Of a stretch of 64,000 nt of DNA, positions 44,310-53,483 are shown piece by piece. Positions within the stretch are counted from its first letter, which is position 1. Every line of letters begins with the position of its first letter. The position numbers were made by a program, and so were the translations under genes. The notes under the pieces are model-generated. The model was not told the DNA's origin. It ran no database searches and saw only the letters and a list, made by a program, of their open reading frames with translations. Origin of the DNA: an uncultured Lachnospiraceae bacterium (GTDB lineage Bacteria; Bacillota; Clostridia; Lachnospirales; Lachnospiraceae); NCBI GenBank assembly GCA_934432885.1, contig CAKRYY010000001.1, positions 1 to 64,000 of the forward strand, written 5' to 3'.

Positions 44310-44416
44310 AAAAAACAGCTCAGAGTGATATGATAAAAAAGAATATCTGCGGTTTTACTTTGCAGAATAGATGAAATGATGCGATACAGAGCTTAAAATG
44401 CGGAGGTTATAACAAA

Positions 44417-45094
44417 ATGGAGTCTTATAAGCAGGAATTTATAGAATTTATGGTGGACTGCGGAGTATTGAAATTCGGCGATTTCACGTTAAAGAGCGGC
44501 AGAAAATCGCCATTTTTTATGAATGCCGGTTCTTATGTGACAGGAACACAGCTTCGCAGGCTGGGACAGTATTATGCAAAAGCAATCCATGACCATTATG
44601 GACTGGATTTTGACGTTTTGTTTGGACCTGCTTATAAGGGGATTCCGCTTGGCGTTGCAACAGTCATGGCAATCAGCGAGCTGTATGGAAAGGATGTCAG
44701 ATACTGCTCAAACCGTAAAGAGGTCAAGGACCATGGCGATACAGGTATCCTGCTTGGCAGCCCGTTAAAGGATGGCGACAGAGTGGTAATCATTGAGGAT
44801 GTGACGACCTCCGGCAAATCCATAGAGGAGACCTTCCCGATACTGAAGGCACAGGCAGACGTGGAAATCATTGGACTCATCGTTTCCTTAAACCGTATGG
44901 AAAAGGGACAGGTAAGCGATAAGAGCGCCCTGATGGAGATACAGGAGCGCTATGGCTTTCAGACTGCGGCGATTGTAACGATGGAGGATGTCGTAGATTG
45001 CCTGTATGGCAAGGAATATCAGGGAAAAGTATACATTGACGATGCACTTAAGGCAGCAATCGATACATATTATGCGCAGTACGGCGCAAAATAG
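44417..45094 (+). CDS. pyrE: Orotate phosphoribosyltransferase
   Basis: PyrE joins orotate and PRPP to give OMP in pyrimidine synthesis. The 225-residue protein has the PRPP-binding motif VVIIEDVTTSGKS (about residues 123-135), the FGPAYKGIPLG block, and the early FTLKSGRKSPFFMNAG block of the family. TGCGGAGG precedes ATG 44417. The rest of the pyrimidine pathway is not in the window; purine genes follow 2.7 kb downstream. Confidence 0.96.
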   Translation: MESYKQEFIEFMVDCGVLKFGDFTLKSGRKSPFFMNAGSYVTGTQLRRLGQYYAKAIHDHYGLDFDVLFGPAYKGIPLGVATVMAISELYGKDVRYCSNRKEVKDHGDTGILLGSPLKDGDRVVIIEDVTTSGKSIEETFPILKAQADVEIIGLIVSLNRMEKGQVSDKSALMEIQERYGFQTAAIVTMEDVVDCLYGKEYQGKVYIDDALKAAIDTYYAQYGAK

Positions 45095-45111
45095 AAAGGG
45101 GCATATTCGAT

Positions 45112-45264
45112 ATGGAAGAAAAGACATATAAGATTATGGGTCTGACCGGAGGCTTAAATATTACGCTTGGCGTAATCGCCATTGTTGCGGGCGTTGCAGG
45201 AGGCGTTTTGTTACTTGTCAGCGGCGCAAGGCTGCTTGCGGCAAAGTCTAAGCTTTTATTTTAG
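45112..45264 (+). CDS. Small single-span membrane protein (50 aa)
   Basis: A 50-codon frame starts at ATG 45112, 17 bases after pyrE, with AGAAAGGGG upstream. The product has a short polar N-terminus (EEKTYKIMGLTGG), one long hydrophobic Gly/Ala/Val-rich helix and a basic end (AKSKLLF). Its tight placement between pyrE and the next membrane gene, and a clean membrane helix, argue that it is translated. The function is unknown. Confidence 0.6.
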   Translation: MEEKTYKIMGLTGGLNITLGVIAIVAGVAGGVLLLVSGARLLAAKSKLLF

Positions 45265-45299
45265 GAGTGTGCATGGACTGGCAGCAGGAGGCAGTTTGA

Positions 45300-45620
45300 T
45301 TGAAGAAGAACGGTTATATTTTTACAAATAAAGAGCATCCCCAAAAAGGAATTCTGTCAGCCATTTTGGGGATGATTTCTGCGGTTTCCATGATTGCTGC
45401 GCTCTATTTTGTCTTTTTAAACAGGGGCGTCTGTGAGGTGAAATACGGAGTGGCCACGCTGCTGGCAGTGCTGTTTGCGCTGGCGGGGCTTGTGCTCGGC
45501 ATTTTATCCAGAATGGAGCCGGATAAATATTATTTCTTTTCGTATCTGGGGCTTGTAATTAACATTCTGGTTTTGACGGGCGCCGGATTTATTTTATTTG
45601 CAGGAGTGTATGGCGTATGA
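45300..45620 (+). CDS. Small four-helix membrane protein
   Basis: The 106-residue protein starts with TTG 45300, supported by CAGGAGGC about 8 bases upstream. It has four hydrophobic segments arranged as two hairpins (ILSAILGMISAVSMIAALYFVF, YGVATLLAVLFALAGLVLGIL, YFFSYLGLVINILVLTGAGFILF patterns). It resembles short uncharacterised Lachnospiraceae membrane proteins, possibly DUF6142. Its stop overlaps the start of the peptidase gene by 4 bases, so the two are coupled. Confidence 0.75.
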   Translation: MKKNGYIFTNKEHPQKGILSAILGMISAVSMIAALYFVFLNRGVCEVKYGVATLLAVLFALAGLVLGILSRMEPDKYYFFSYLGLVINILVLTGAGFILFAGVYGV

Positions 45621-47737
45621 AAGAAAAAGAAACGGATGCGATAGAAAGGCAGGCGGATAAGGAGGAAGAGGCGCTTTTAGAGCTGCGGTTTTCTCTTGCT
45701 TCGGAGCGCATCAGGGCACTGGCGGAGGATAGAGAGCTGGAAACGGCAGAAAAATTTAGATCATTTTTTCAGGCATCCGCAGAATTCCTGATAAAGCTGC
45801 TTGCGCAATGGGAATGGCAGGAGACGAATACTGCTATGGAAACGCCAATTAAGGAGCTTCGGGAGAAAAACAGGACTCTCTATGCGGACATTCTGCCGGA
45901 GCAGTATGAGAGCTGTTATGGAAATCCTGCGTATACGGCTTCTTTGTATGGAGAAGAGATGGGACAGCTTTTGTCCTTTCTGTATGCAGAGCTGCACAGC
46001 CAGATTGCAGCAGTCTATGAGAGAAAAAAGCTGGAGCTGACACTGCGGCTGGAGCTGTTTCTTTTGTTTTATCAGGAATTTGTACAGGCATGGCAGGAGC
46101 ATCAGGGAACGCCGTCGCTCATGCAGCTTAAGGGCGTGCTTTGCAGCTTTGTAAACGATTATATGCCACAGGAGGTAATGACGCGCGTACGTGAGCAGCT
46201 TGATCCGTCAGCAGATTTTCTGGTGCGCATTATAATGGAAGCAGATTTGCAGGATGTCCGTTATCTGTATGCTTACGGCGAATATATTACAGAAAATGAA
46301 GAAACGCTGGCAGGCTATCTTGCAGCACTGCCGGGAGAGACGATTGCAAGAATGGCGGATACCTTTACAGAGGGGTACCGGATTGGCTTTGCTGCAAACG
46401 GCAAGGACTTATCCAGGAAAAAGACCGTAAATATCCGTTATCAGGCAGGCTTTGAAAGGGTGATCCGCGCAGCGGTCCTGAATTTTGAAAAAATGGGGCT
46501 TAAGCCCGTTATTTACAGAGCGTCTACAAGCATTTTCCACCGCAGAGGCGCTCAGATGATTGGATTTTACGGCGCGCTGGCAAACCAGCAGTTCCTGTAT
46601 GACCACAAGGAGGATAATGCGCTGTATCTTGACCGGAAATTTGTAAGCAGAAGGCTGGAAGCGCTGCAGAATGCCTATGAAGCCTGCCGTGAGCTTGCTG
46701 CGGTACATGGTGGTCCGGCATGTATGGAGGCTTTTGGTGAGAAGCCCTTTGCACCGATGGCAAGACCGCAGGCGCTGCGGCTAAACACAGCGCAGCAGAA
46801 GCTTTCTGTAGAATATGCCTCAGGAGCGGGAGAGCTGGTAAACCGCTATATTCCGGGCGAGGAGAGAAGCTTTACCATCATTGCATTCCCGGTACCGGAA
46901 ATCGGCTCCAGGTTTGGCGAAATCTTTGATGCCGTTATCGACATCAATACGCTTGATTACAAGCGTTATCAGAGGATGCAGCAGATACTGATTGACATTC
47001 TGGATAAGGCGCAGTATGTGCAGATAAAGGGAAGTGGGCTTAATCATACAGATATGAAGGTTATGCTTCACCCGCTTAAAAATCCCGAGAAGGAAACCAT
47101 TTTTGAAAACTGTGTTGCAGACGTCAATATACCGGTGGGCGAGGTATTTACATCACCTCAGCTTGAGGGTACACATGGCGTTTTGCATGTTACGCGGGTA
47201 TTTTTAAACGGGCTTTTGTACCGCGATCTGGAGCTTAAGTTTGAGGACGGCAGGGTGGCAGCGTACCGCTGTAAGAATTTTCCTACGGAAGAGGAGGGAA
47301 GGCATTATATTCGGGAGAATGTGCTGTTCCATCATGAGAGCCTGCCGATTGGAGAGTTTGCAATCGGGACCAATACGACCGCCTATGCGGCTGCAAAGAA
47401 ATATGATATTGCGGATAAACTGCCGATTCTGATTGCGGAGAAAACAGGTCCCCATTTTGCTGTAGGAGATACCTGCTATTCGCACAGCGAGGAGCTTGCG
47501 GTATATAACCCTGACGGCAAGGAGATTATCGCGCGGGATAACAGTCAGTCCTTAAAGCGGCTTGACAAAGACAAGGATGCGTATTACAACTGCCACACGG
47601 ATATTACAATACCCTATGACGAGCTTGGAGAAATTACGGCAGTTGCGGCAGATGGAACAGAATATCCGATATTTGCAGACGGAGGATTTGTTCCAAAGGG
47701 ATGTGAGGAACTGAATCTTGCGCTGAAAATGTATTGA
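45617..47737 (+). CDS. M29-family aminopeptidase with long N-terminal extension
   Basis: The C-terminal half (about 335-706) matches the M29 metallo-aminopeptidase family (AmpS/PepS). Blocks include GSGLNHTDMKVML, NCVADVNIPVGEVFTSPQLEGTHGVLHV, FHHESLPIGEFAIGTN and HFAVGDTCYSHSEE, which carry the Glu and His metal ligands. The first 330 or so residues are a charged helical extension absent from the 400-residue classical enzymes. ATG 45617 overlaps the previous gene. The enzyme trims N-terminal residues from peptides in the cytoplasm; the role of the extension is unknown. Confidence 0.88.
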   Translation: MKEKETDAIERQADKEEEALLELRFSLASERIRALAEDRELETAEKFRSFFQASAEFLIKLLAQWEWQETNTAMETPIKELREKNRTLYADILPEQYESCYGNPAYTASLYGEEMGQLLSFLYAELHSQIAAVYERKKLELTLRLELFLLFYQEFVQAWQEHQGTPSLMQLKGVLCSFVNDYMPQEVMTRVREQLDPSADFLVRIIMEADLQDVRYLYAYGEYITENEETLAGYLAALPGETIARMADTFTEGYRIGFAANGKDLSRKKTVNIRYQAGFERVIRAAVLNFEKMGLKPVIYRASTSIFHRRGAQMIGFYGALANQQFLYDHKEDNALYLDRKFVSRRLEALQNAYEACRELAAVHGGPACMEAFGEKPFAPMARPQALRLNTAQQKLSVEYASGAGELVNRYIPGEERSFTIIAFPVPEIGSRFGEIFDAVIDINTLDYKRYQRMQQILIDILDKAQYVQIKGSGLNHTDMKVMLHPLKNPEKETIFENCVADVNIPVGEVFTSPQLEGTHGVLHVTRVFLNGLLYRDLELKFEDGRVAAYRCKNFPTEEEGRHYIRENVLFHHESLPIGEFAIGTNTTAYAAAKKYDIADKLPILIAEKTGPHFAVGDTCYSHSEELAVYNPDGKEIIARDNSQSLKRLDKDKDAYYNCHTDITIPYDELGEITAVAADGTEYPIFADGGFVPKGCEELNLALKMY

Positions 47738-47795
47738 CGCAGGTCGGCTCACATAATAAAATGATAATTGTTGAGAGAAAAGGAGAAAATTTGAT

Positions 47796-48296
47796 ATGGC
47801 ACAGGTTTCAATCGTAATGGGCAGCGATTCTGACATGCCCGTCATGGCAAAGGCGGCAGATATCTTGGAAAAGCTTGGAATTTCCTATGAAATGCGGATT
47901 ATTTCAGCACACAGAGAACCTGACGTATTTTTTGAATATGCAAAGACTGCCGAAGAGAGAGGCATCAAGGTCGTAATTGCAGGCGCTGGCATGGCAGCGC
48001 ATCTGCCGGGTATGTGCGCGGCAATTTTCCCGATGCCGGTAATTGGAATCCCGATGCACACGACTTCTCTTGGCGGCAGGGATTCCCTGTATTCTATCGT
48101 ACAGATGCCTTCAGGAATTCCGGTAGCGACGGTGGCAATCGGCGGAGGTGCAAATGCGGGACTGCTTGCAGCGAAGATACTGGCGGTATCAGATGCTGAG
48201 CTGCTGAAAAAGCTCAAGGCATATTCTGCAGAGCTGAAGGAAAGCGTGGAGAAAAAGGACGCGCATTTACAGGAAGCCGGATACCAGAATTATTGA
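47796..48296 (+). CDS. purE: N5-carboxyaminoimidazole ribonucleotide mutase
   Basis: PurE class I converts N5-CAIR to CAIR in purine synthesis. The 166-residue protein has the GSDSDMPVM start, SAHREPD, GAGMAAHLPGM and the GIPVATVAIGGGANAGLLAAKI helix. AAAGGAG precedes ATG 47796. Its stop codon lies within the first unit of a tandem hairpin repeat (48288-48437). It is the first of four purine genes here. Confidence 0.97.
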   Translation: MAQVSIVMGSDSDMPVMAKAADILEKLGISYEMRIISAHREPDVFFEYAKTAEERGIKVVIAGAGMAAHLPGMCAAIFPMPVIGIPMHTTSLGGRDSLYSIVQMPSGIPVATVAIGGGANAGLLAAKILAVSDAELLKKLKAYSAELKESVEKKDAHLQEAGYQNY

Positions 48297-48437
48297 GTGG
48301 TAAAATCACGATATAATGAGCGAAAGCGAGTCAGAGAAAGCTTGCTTGCTCTTGACGAGCGGCGAAATTATTGAGTGATGAAATCACGATATAATGAGTG
48401 CAAACGAGTCAACATGCTTGCATGATTGACGAGTGTT
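48288..48437. repeat. 78-bp tandem repeat between purE and purM
   Basis: Unit 1 (48288-48365) begins at the purE stop and unit 2 starts at 48366. Both share AATTATTGAGTG, AAATCACGATATAATGAG and CGAGTCA blocks, then a variable hairpin with related ends (unit 2: GTCAACATGC and GCATGATTGAC), then TGACGAG. The stem sequences differ between units while pairing is kept. Each unit also contains a TATAAT string. Confidence 0.8.
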
Positions 48438-48438
48438 G

Positions 48439-48463
48439 ATCATGTGCTGGTTTTGCACATGAT
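48439..48463 (+). terminator. Hairpin before purM
   Basis: ATCATGTGC (48439-48447) and GCACATGAT (48455-48463) form a perfect 9-bp stem with a 7-base loop and no T-run. It ends the repeat region 30 bp before the purM ribosome binding site and may be an mRNA processing or stabilising structure. Confidence 0.55.
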
Positions 48464-48494
48464 ATAAGAAAAAATCAGCATAAGGAGAAAAAAG

Positions 48495-49520
48495 ATGGAT
48501 TACAAAAGTGCAGGTGTAGACATCGAAGCTGGCTACGCTTCGGTAGAGCTGATGAAAAAGCATGTAAAAGAGACGATGCGTCCTGAGGTGCTTGGGGGAA
48601 TCGGTGGATTTTCCGGCGCATTTTCCGCAGCGGCATTTAAAGACATGGAAAAACCGACACTTGTGTCAGGAACTGACGGCGTTGGAACGAAGCTCAAGCT
48701 GGCATTTTTGCTTGACCGGCATGATACGGTCGGCATCGACTGTGTTGCAATGTGTGTCAATGATATTGCCTGCGCGGGCGGCGAACCCCTCTTTTTTCTG
48801 GACTATATTGCCTGTGGAAAGAATTATCCCGAAAAGATTGCAGACATCGTAAAGGGTGTAGCAGAGGGCTGTAAACAGGCTGGCGCAGCTTTGATCGGCG
48901 GCGAAACGGCAGAAATGCCGGGCTTCTATCCGGTGGATGAATATGACCTTGCCGGTTTTGCAGTCGGTGTTGTCGATGAAAAGGATTTGATTACCGGAAA
49001 GGAATTAAAGCCGGGCGATACGCTGATTGGCATTGCATCCAGCGGTGTACACAGCAATGGATTTTCCCTTGTCAGAAAGGTATTTACCATGACGCGGGAA
49101 AGTCTGGATACCCATTATGAGGAGCTTGGCACAACGTTGGGAGAAGCGCTTCTTGCGCCCACGAAGATTTATGTAAAAGCGCTGCGCAGCATCAAAGAGG
49201 CGGGCGTTACCATAAAGGCATGCAGCCATATTACAGGCGGCGGCTTTTATGAAAATATTCCGCGTATGCTTCCGGAAGGCGTACGTGCAGTAATTAAGAA
49301 AGACAGCTATCCTGTGCTTCCGATTTTCGGCTTGCTGCAGAAAGAGGGCAAGATTGCAGAGGAAATGATGTACAATACATACAATATGGGACTTGGCATG
49401 GTGCTTGCCGTAGATTCTGCAGATGCAGACAAGACGCTTGCAGCGCTTAAAGCGGCAGGAGAGAGTGCTTATGTGGTTGGAGAAATCACAGAAGGTGAAA
49501 AGGGAGTAAGCTTATGCTGA
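48495..49520 (+). CDS. purM: Phosphoribosylformylglycinamidine cyclo-ligase
   Basis: PurM (AIR synthetase) closes the imidazole ring using ATP. The 341-residue protein shows [61 protein letters not shown] and [15 protein letters not shown], all standard. AAGGAG precedes ATG 48495. It overlaps purN by 7 bases. Confidence 0.97.
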   Translation: MDYKSAGVDIEAGYASVELMKKHVKETMRPEVLGGIGGFSGAFSAAAFKDMEKPTLVSGTDGVGTKLKLAFLLDRHDTVGIDCVAMCVNDIACAGGEPLFFLDYIACGKNYPEKIADIVKGVAEGCKQAGAALIGGETAEMPGFYPVDEYDLAGFAVGVVDEKDLITGKELKPGDTLIGIASSGVHSNGFSLVRKVFTMTRESLDTHYEELGTTLGEALLAPTKIYVKALRSIKEAGVTIKACSHITGGGFYENIPRMLPEGVRAVIKKDSYPVLPIFGLLQKEGKIAEEMMYNTYNMGLGMVLAVDSADADKTLAALKAAGESAYVVGEITEGEKGVSLC

Positions 49521-50143
49521 GAGTGCTGGTGTGCGTCTCAGGCGGCGGAACCAATCTGCAGGCATTGATAGACGCCATACGGACAGGCAAAATCACAGAT
49601 ACGGAGATTGTGCGCGTTATCAGCAATAATCCGGGCGCCTATGCGCTGGAGCGTGCGGCTGCGGCAGGAATTGAGGGCGTATGCGTTTCTCCGAAGGAAT
49701 TTTCAGACAGAGAGCAGTTTTACGATGCTTTTCTGGAAAAGGTGGAGGAAGCAAGGCCGGATTTGATTGTGCTTGCCGGTTTCCTTGTGGTAATTCCTGG
49801 GAAGCTTATTCAGAAATATCAGAATCGTATTTTAAATATTCATCCATCCCTGATTCCCTCTTTTTGCGGAACAGGCTATTATGGACTTAAGGTGCATGAA
49901 AAGGTGCTGGAGCGCGGTGTTAAGATAACGGGCGCGACAGTCCATTTTGTAGATGAGGGAACTGATACAGGTCCTATTGTACTGCAAAAGGCGGTTGCAG
50001 TTGTGCCGGGAGATACCCCGAAGATCTTACAGCAGCGCGTTATGGAAGAAGCGGAGTGGGAGCTGCTTCCTGCGGCAGTTAATCTGTTTGCACATGACAG
50101 GATACAGGTTAAGGATGGCAGGGCAGTTGTGATTGACAAATAG
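49514..50143 (+). CDS. purN: Phosphoribosylglycinamide formyltransferase
   Basis: PurN transfers a formyl group from 10-formyl-THF to GAR. The 209-residue protein has the [16 protein letters not shown] start, the catalytic Asn-His-Asp set in [12 protein letters not shown] and [18 protein letters not shown], and the expected length. The start overlaps the purM end, so translation is coupled. Confidence 0.96.
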   Translation: MLRVLVCVSGGGTNLQALIDAIRTGKITDTEIVRVISNNPGAYALERAAAAGIEGVCVSPKEFSDREQFYDAFLEKVEEARPDLIVLAGFLVVIPGKLIQKYQNRILNIHPSLIPSFCGTGYYGLKVHEKVLERGVKITGATVHFVDEGTDTGPIVLQKAVAVVPGDTPKILQQRVMEEAEWELLPAAVNLFAHDRIQVKDGRAVVIDK

Positions 50144-50152
50144 GAGGAGCGC

Positions 50153-51424
50153 ATGAAAATTCTAATCGTAGGAGGCGGCGGCAGAGAGCATGCGATTGCC
50201 GCAAGCGTAGCAAAGAGCAAAAAAGCAGAGAAAATCTATTGTGCGCCGGGTAATGCCGGAATTGCGCAGCTCGCAGAATGTGTGCCGATTGGTGCGATGG
50301 AATTTGATAAACTTGCAGCCTTCGCAAAAGAAAAGGAAATAGACCTTGCCATTATTGGAATGGATGACCCATTGGTAGGCGGACTTACCGATGTACTGGA
50401 GGATGCAGGTATCCGGGTATTCGGTCCCAGAAAAAATGCGGCGATTCTGGAGGGCAGCAAGGCATTTTCCAAGGATTTGATGAAAAAATATAACATTCCG
50501 ACGGCGGCGTATGAAAACTTTGATTCGCCGGCGGCAGCGCTTGCATATCTGGAAACTGCGAAGTTTCCTATTGTATTAAAGGCAGATGGACTTGCGCTCG
50601 GAAAAGGCGTTTTGATTTGCAATACATTAGAAGAAGCAAAAGATGGCGTACGGACGATTATGGAGGATAAGCAGTTCGGTGATGCCGGAAACAGACTGGT
50701 TATAGAAGAATTTATGACTGGACGGGAGGTTTCGGTGCTTTCCTTCGTAGATGGAAAGACGATTCGCACGATGACCTCTGCACAGGACCATAAGCGTGCA
50801 GGCGACGGCGATACAGGCTTAAATACCGGCGGAATGGGAACCTTTTCTCCCAGCCCGTTCTATACAAAGGAAGTAGACGAATTCTGTAAGAAATACATTT
50901 ATCAGGCGACAGTAGATGCAATGGCAGCAGAGGGGCGCAGCTTTAAGGGCATCATTTTCTTTGGGCTGATGCTGACGGCGGATGGTCCCCGCGTGCTGGA
51001 GTATAATGCGCGCTTTGGTGACCCGGAGGCGCAGGTGGTGCTGCCCCGCATGAAAAATGATATTATTGATGTTATGGAAGCCTGCATCGACGGAAGACTC
51101 GATGAGATTACGCTCACCTTTGAGGATGATGCAGCAGTCTGCGTCGTATTGGCGAGCGGCGGCTATCCGGTTTCTTATGAGAAGGGCTATCCGATTACGG
51201 GACTGGAGGCCTTTGCAGATAAGAAGGATTATTTCTGTTTCCATGCAGGCACGAAGCTTGTAGATGGAAAGATAGTAACAAATGGAGGCAGGGTGCTTGG
51301 CATCACTGCGATTGGAAAAGACTTAAAGGAGGCCCGCGCAAAAGCGTATGAAGCTACGGAGTGGGTTTCTTTTGAGAAAAAATATATGCGTCATGACATT
51401 GGAAAGGCTATTGATGAAGCATAG
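50153..51424 (+). CDS. purD: Phosphoribosylamine-glycine ligase
   Basis: PurD (GAR synthetase) joins glycine to phosphoribosylamine using ATP. The 423-residue ATP-grasp protein has ILIVGGGGREHAIA, FPIVLKADGLALGKGV, GRVLEYNARFGDPEAQ-type blocks and DHKRAGDGDTGLNTGGMGTFSP. TAGGAGGAG precedes ATG 50153, nine bases after purN. It ends the purine cluster; purF, purL, purC and purH are not in the window. Confidence 0.97.
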   Translation: MKILIVGGGGREHAIAASVAKSKKAEKIYCAPGNAGIAQLAECVPIGAMEFDKLAAFAKEKEIDLAIIGMDDPLVGGLTDVLEDAGIRVFGPRKNAAILEGSKAFSKDLMKKYNIPTAAYENFDSPAAALAYLETAKFPIVLKADGLALGKGVLICNTLEEAKDGVRTIMEDKQFGDAGNRLVIEEFMTGREVSVLSFVDGKTIRTMTSAQDHKRAGDGDTGLNTGGMGTFSPSPFYTKEVDEFCKKYIYQATVDAMAAEGRSFKGIIFFGLMLTADGPRVLEYNARFGDPEAQVVLPRMKNDIIDVMEACIDGRLDEITLTFEDDAAVCVVLASGGYPVSYEKGYPITGLEAFADKKDYFCFHAGTKLVDGKIVTNGGRVLGITAIGKDLKEARAKAYEATEWVSFEKKYMRHDIGKAIDEA

Positions 51425-51457
51425 CCCCTATGCTTGATGCAGAGGGAGTAGATAGAT

Positions 51458-51922
51458 ATGGAAGTAAAGATGCGGTTTGGCGAGGTTGATTATCATCGCC
51501 CCATCAAATGTGAAAAGTGCGGCGGAATCATGGTATTTAAGGGTGTTGGCGAATACCAGTGTGAGGACTGCAAATTTGTGGCATACGATGATTATGGAAA
51601 GACACGCCTTTACATAGAAAAGCATCCGGGGGCTACAGCCTCGGAGGTGGAGATGGCAACCGGAGTATCGCAGAAGGCGATCAGACAGATGTTAAAGGAA
51701 AACAGGCTGCAGATTGCACAGGATTCGGCATCCTTTCTGCGGTGTGAAATCTGTGGAACCAATATTCGGGGCGGCAGGCTCTGCGCAAAGTGTGAGATGG
51801 AATATCACCGCAGGCTGGAGGATGAACAGCGTGCGGAGAAAAAGAAAAATAAAAGCATGGAGGGGCATGGAAAAGCTGCTTCAGAGGCTAAGGGTGAAAA
51901 ACGGTTTCACCGCGATTATTAA
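51458..51922 (+). CDS. Zinc-ribbon and helix-turn-helix protein (flagellar-regulator-like)
   Basis: The 154-residue protein has a zinc ribbon (CEKCGGIMVFKGVGEYQCEDC, about residues 19-40), a helix-turn-helix segment (TASEVEMATGVSQKAIRQMLKENRL, about 62-86), a second ribbon (CEICGTNIRGGRLCAKC) and a basic tail. This layout resembles the YvyF/TIGR03826 family found near flagellar genes in Bacilli, but no flagellar gene is present here. It may be a transcription or RNA-associated factor. GGGAGT precedes ATG 51458. Confidence 0.75.
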   Translation: MEVKMRFGEVDYHRPIKCEKCGGIMVFKGVGEYQCEDCKFVAYDDYGKTRLYIEKHPGATASEVEMATGVSQKAIRQMLKENRLQIAQDSASFLRCEICGTNIRGGRLCAKCEMEYHRRLEDEQRAEKKKNKSMEGHGKAASEAKGEKRFHRDY

Positions 51923-51941
51923 GGAAGGATACAAAAAGAAG

Positions 51942-53351
51942 ATGAGAATCATAGCGGAAAGAACTGGAAAAAGAATTGCAGGCATGGTTGCGGCATTTGC
52001 TGTATCCCTGCTGCTTTTTGGCGGCAGCAGCCTCACTGCGCTTGCTGCGGATATTACGATGAACACCAATGCGAAGGTAAGAAGTGAAGCGAGCACAGAC
52101 AGCAGTGTTGTAGGAAATGTTGCAAGCGGAACAACATTGTCTGTAGAAGGCGAAGTTACAGGAGCAGATGGTAAGGTCTGGTATCAGGTTTCTGTGGGCG
52201 GCGCTAAGGGTTATGTCCGTTCAGACCTTGCGAATAAGAGCTCAGGAAATATGACACAGGAAGAGGTAGAGCGTGAGAACTCTTACACAGAGACTTCGGC
52301 AACTGTTTCTGACACAAATGTCACATCAGCGACGGTTTCCACAAGCAGCGCGAATATCAGAAAAGGCCCTTCTTCCTCTGATGCACCTGTGACCAGCGCA
52401 AAATCAGGAACAGAGCTTACGGTAACCGGAGAAGCGGCAGGAGCAGACGGCAAGACATGGTATCAGGTTTCCGTAAATGGCAAGACGGGATTTATCCGTT
52501 CTGATCTGGTAGAGCCTGTTGTCACAGAAAGTACGGATACACCGTCAGAGGAGGATTCCTCTGAGGGCGATGCGGAGACAGAAGGCGAGGCTGGCAGCGA
52601 AGAGATTCCTGTAGATGAATCCGCAGGTACAACGGAGATTTCCAATGTTATTTCCAGCCGAGTACTGCCGGGCGATGCTGACATTGAAAATATGACGATT
52701 GATGCAGATACGCTGGCATCATGGGAGTCAGGAAATTATTATATTCTGTATACTAAGGATGCAGACGGCGGAGACAGCTGGTATCTGTATTCCTTATCGG
52801 ATAATCAGTTTGAAAAGATTGATGATCTGCATGGCGGAAACCAGACGAAAGAATCATCGGGAGCAGCGGATTCTCTGCTTTCCGGCAGCAATAAGCTGAT
52901 AGTGATTATTGTAATCGTACTTTTCGTTGTTTTGATTCTGGTCTGCATCCTTCTTGCAGTTAAGCTGCATGAGTATCGTTCTTATGGATATGAAGATGAT
53001 GACGAAGAAGGCGATGATGATGACGAAGAAGACGATGATGATGAAGATGAAGACGACGAAGACGATGATGAAGACGAAGACGACGACGATGATGAAGATG
53101 AAGACGATGACGAAGAAGATGAAGACGAAGACGACGAAGATGACCGCCGCAGGGGCAGGCGTGCTGTAAAGAAGAAAAAACGTTGGAGTCCTAAGAATTT
53201 CCTTGCCCGTCATGATGATGAAGATGACGAAGACGATGAGGATGAGGATGACGACGATGATGATGACGATGATGAGGAAGAAGCTTATCTGGATGACGAT
53301 GATTTTGAGTTTGAATTTCTGAATATGGATGGAAAAGATAAGTTAAAATAA
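51942..53351 (+). CDS. SH3-domain surface protein with acidic cytoplasmic tail
   Basis: ATG 51942 follows AAGGAAGGAT; an earlier frame start overlaps the previous gene and lacks a signal peptide. The 469-residue protein has a signal peptide (about 1-36), two bacterial SH3 domains (about 38-85 and 125-180; NAKVRSEASTDSSVVG, ANIRKGPSSSDAPVTS), a Ser/Glu-rich spacer, a membrane helix (about 318-343), and a cytoplasmic tail. The tail contains 51 consecutive codons (52992-53144) that are Asp or Glu except one Gly, a basic patch (RRRGRRAVKKKKRW), and a second acidic run. The SH3 part may bind peptidoglycan. The tail is unusual for an SH3 protein. Confidence 0.85.
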   Translation: MRIIAERTGKRIAGMVAAFAVSLLLFGGSSLTALAADITMNTNAKVRSEASTDSSVVGNVASGTTLSVEGEVTGADGKVWYQVSVGGAKGYVRSDLANKSSGNMTQEEVERENSYTETSATVSDTNVTSATVSTSSANIRKGPSSSDAPVTSAKSGTELTVTGEAAGADGKTWYQVSVNGKTGFIRSDLVEPVVTESTDTPSEEDSSEGDAETEGEAGSEEIPVDESAGTTEISNVISSRVLPGDADIENMTIDADTLASWESGNYYILYTKDADGGDSWYLYSLSDNQFEKIDDLHGGNQTKESSGAADSLLSGSNKLIVIIVIVLFVVLILVCILLAVKLHEYRSYGYEDDDEEGDDDDEEDDDDEDEDDEDDDEDEDDDDDEDEDDDEEDEDEDDEDDRRRGRRAVKKKKRWSPKNFLARHDDEDDEDDEDEDDDDDDDDDEEEAYLDDDDFEFEFLNMDGKDKLK

Positions 53352-53378
53352 GTGAAATAAGTAAAAACGAAAGAAAAA

Positions 53379-53411
53379 CGGTCAGTGCTGGCAGGGTTCC
53401 GGTACTGACCG
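53379..53411 (+). terminator. Hairpin after the SH3 protein gene
   Basis: CGGTCAGT (53379-53386) and ACTGACCG (53404-53411) form an 8-bp stem followed by ATTCTTT. It is a moderate terminator candidate. Confidence 0.6.
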
Positions 53412-53432
53412 ATTCTTTCCTTGGTACTTTCC

Positions 53433-53472
53433 TTGACTTTTGGAGCTGCCTGTTATAATATTTGTATAACAG
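53433..53472 (+). promoter_or_regulatory. Promoter and operator of the GntR-clpC operon
   Basis: TTGACT (53433-53438) precedes a TATAATAT -10 region (53454-53461). The inverted repeat CTGTTATA (53450-53457) and TATAACAG (53465-53472) with a 7-bp centre covers the -10 region, consistent with autorepression by the GntR protein encoded next. Confidence 0.75.
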
Positions 53473-53483
53473 GTGGTGGCAAT

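Noticed and set aside
47738..47795. Purine riboswitch before purE
   Set aside because: The gap is only 58 bases and lacks the conserved aptamer core and a terminator hairpin.
48288..48437. Possible CRISPR repeats
   Set aside because: There are only two units, the conserved parts are long and the differing parts keep pairing. This is a tandem structural repeat.
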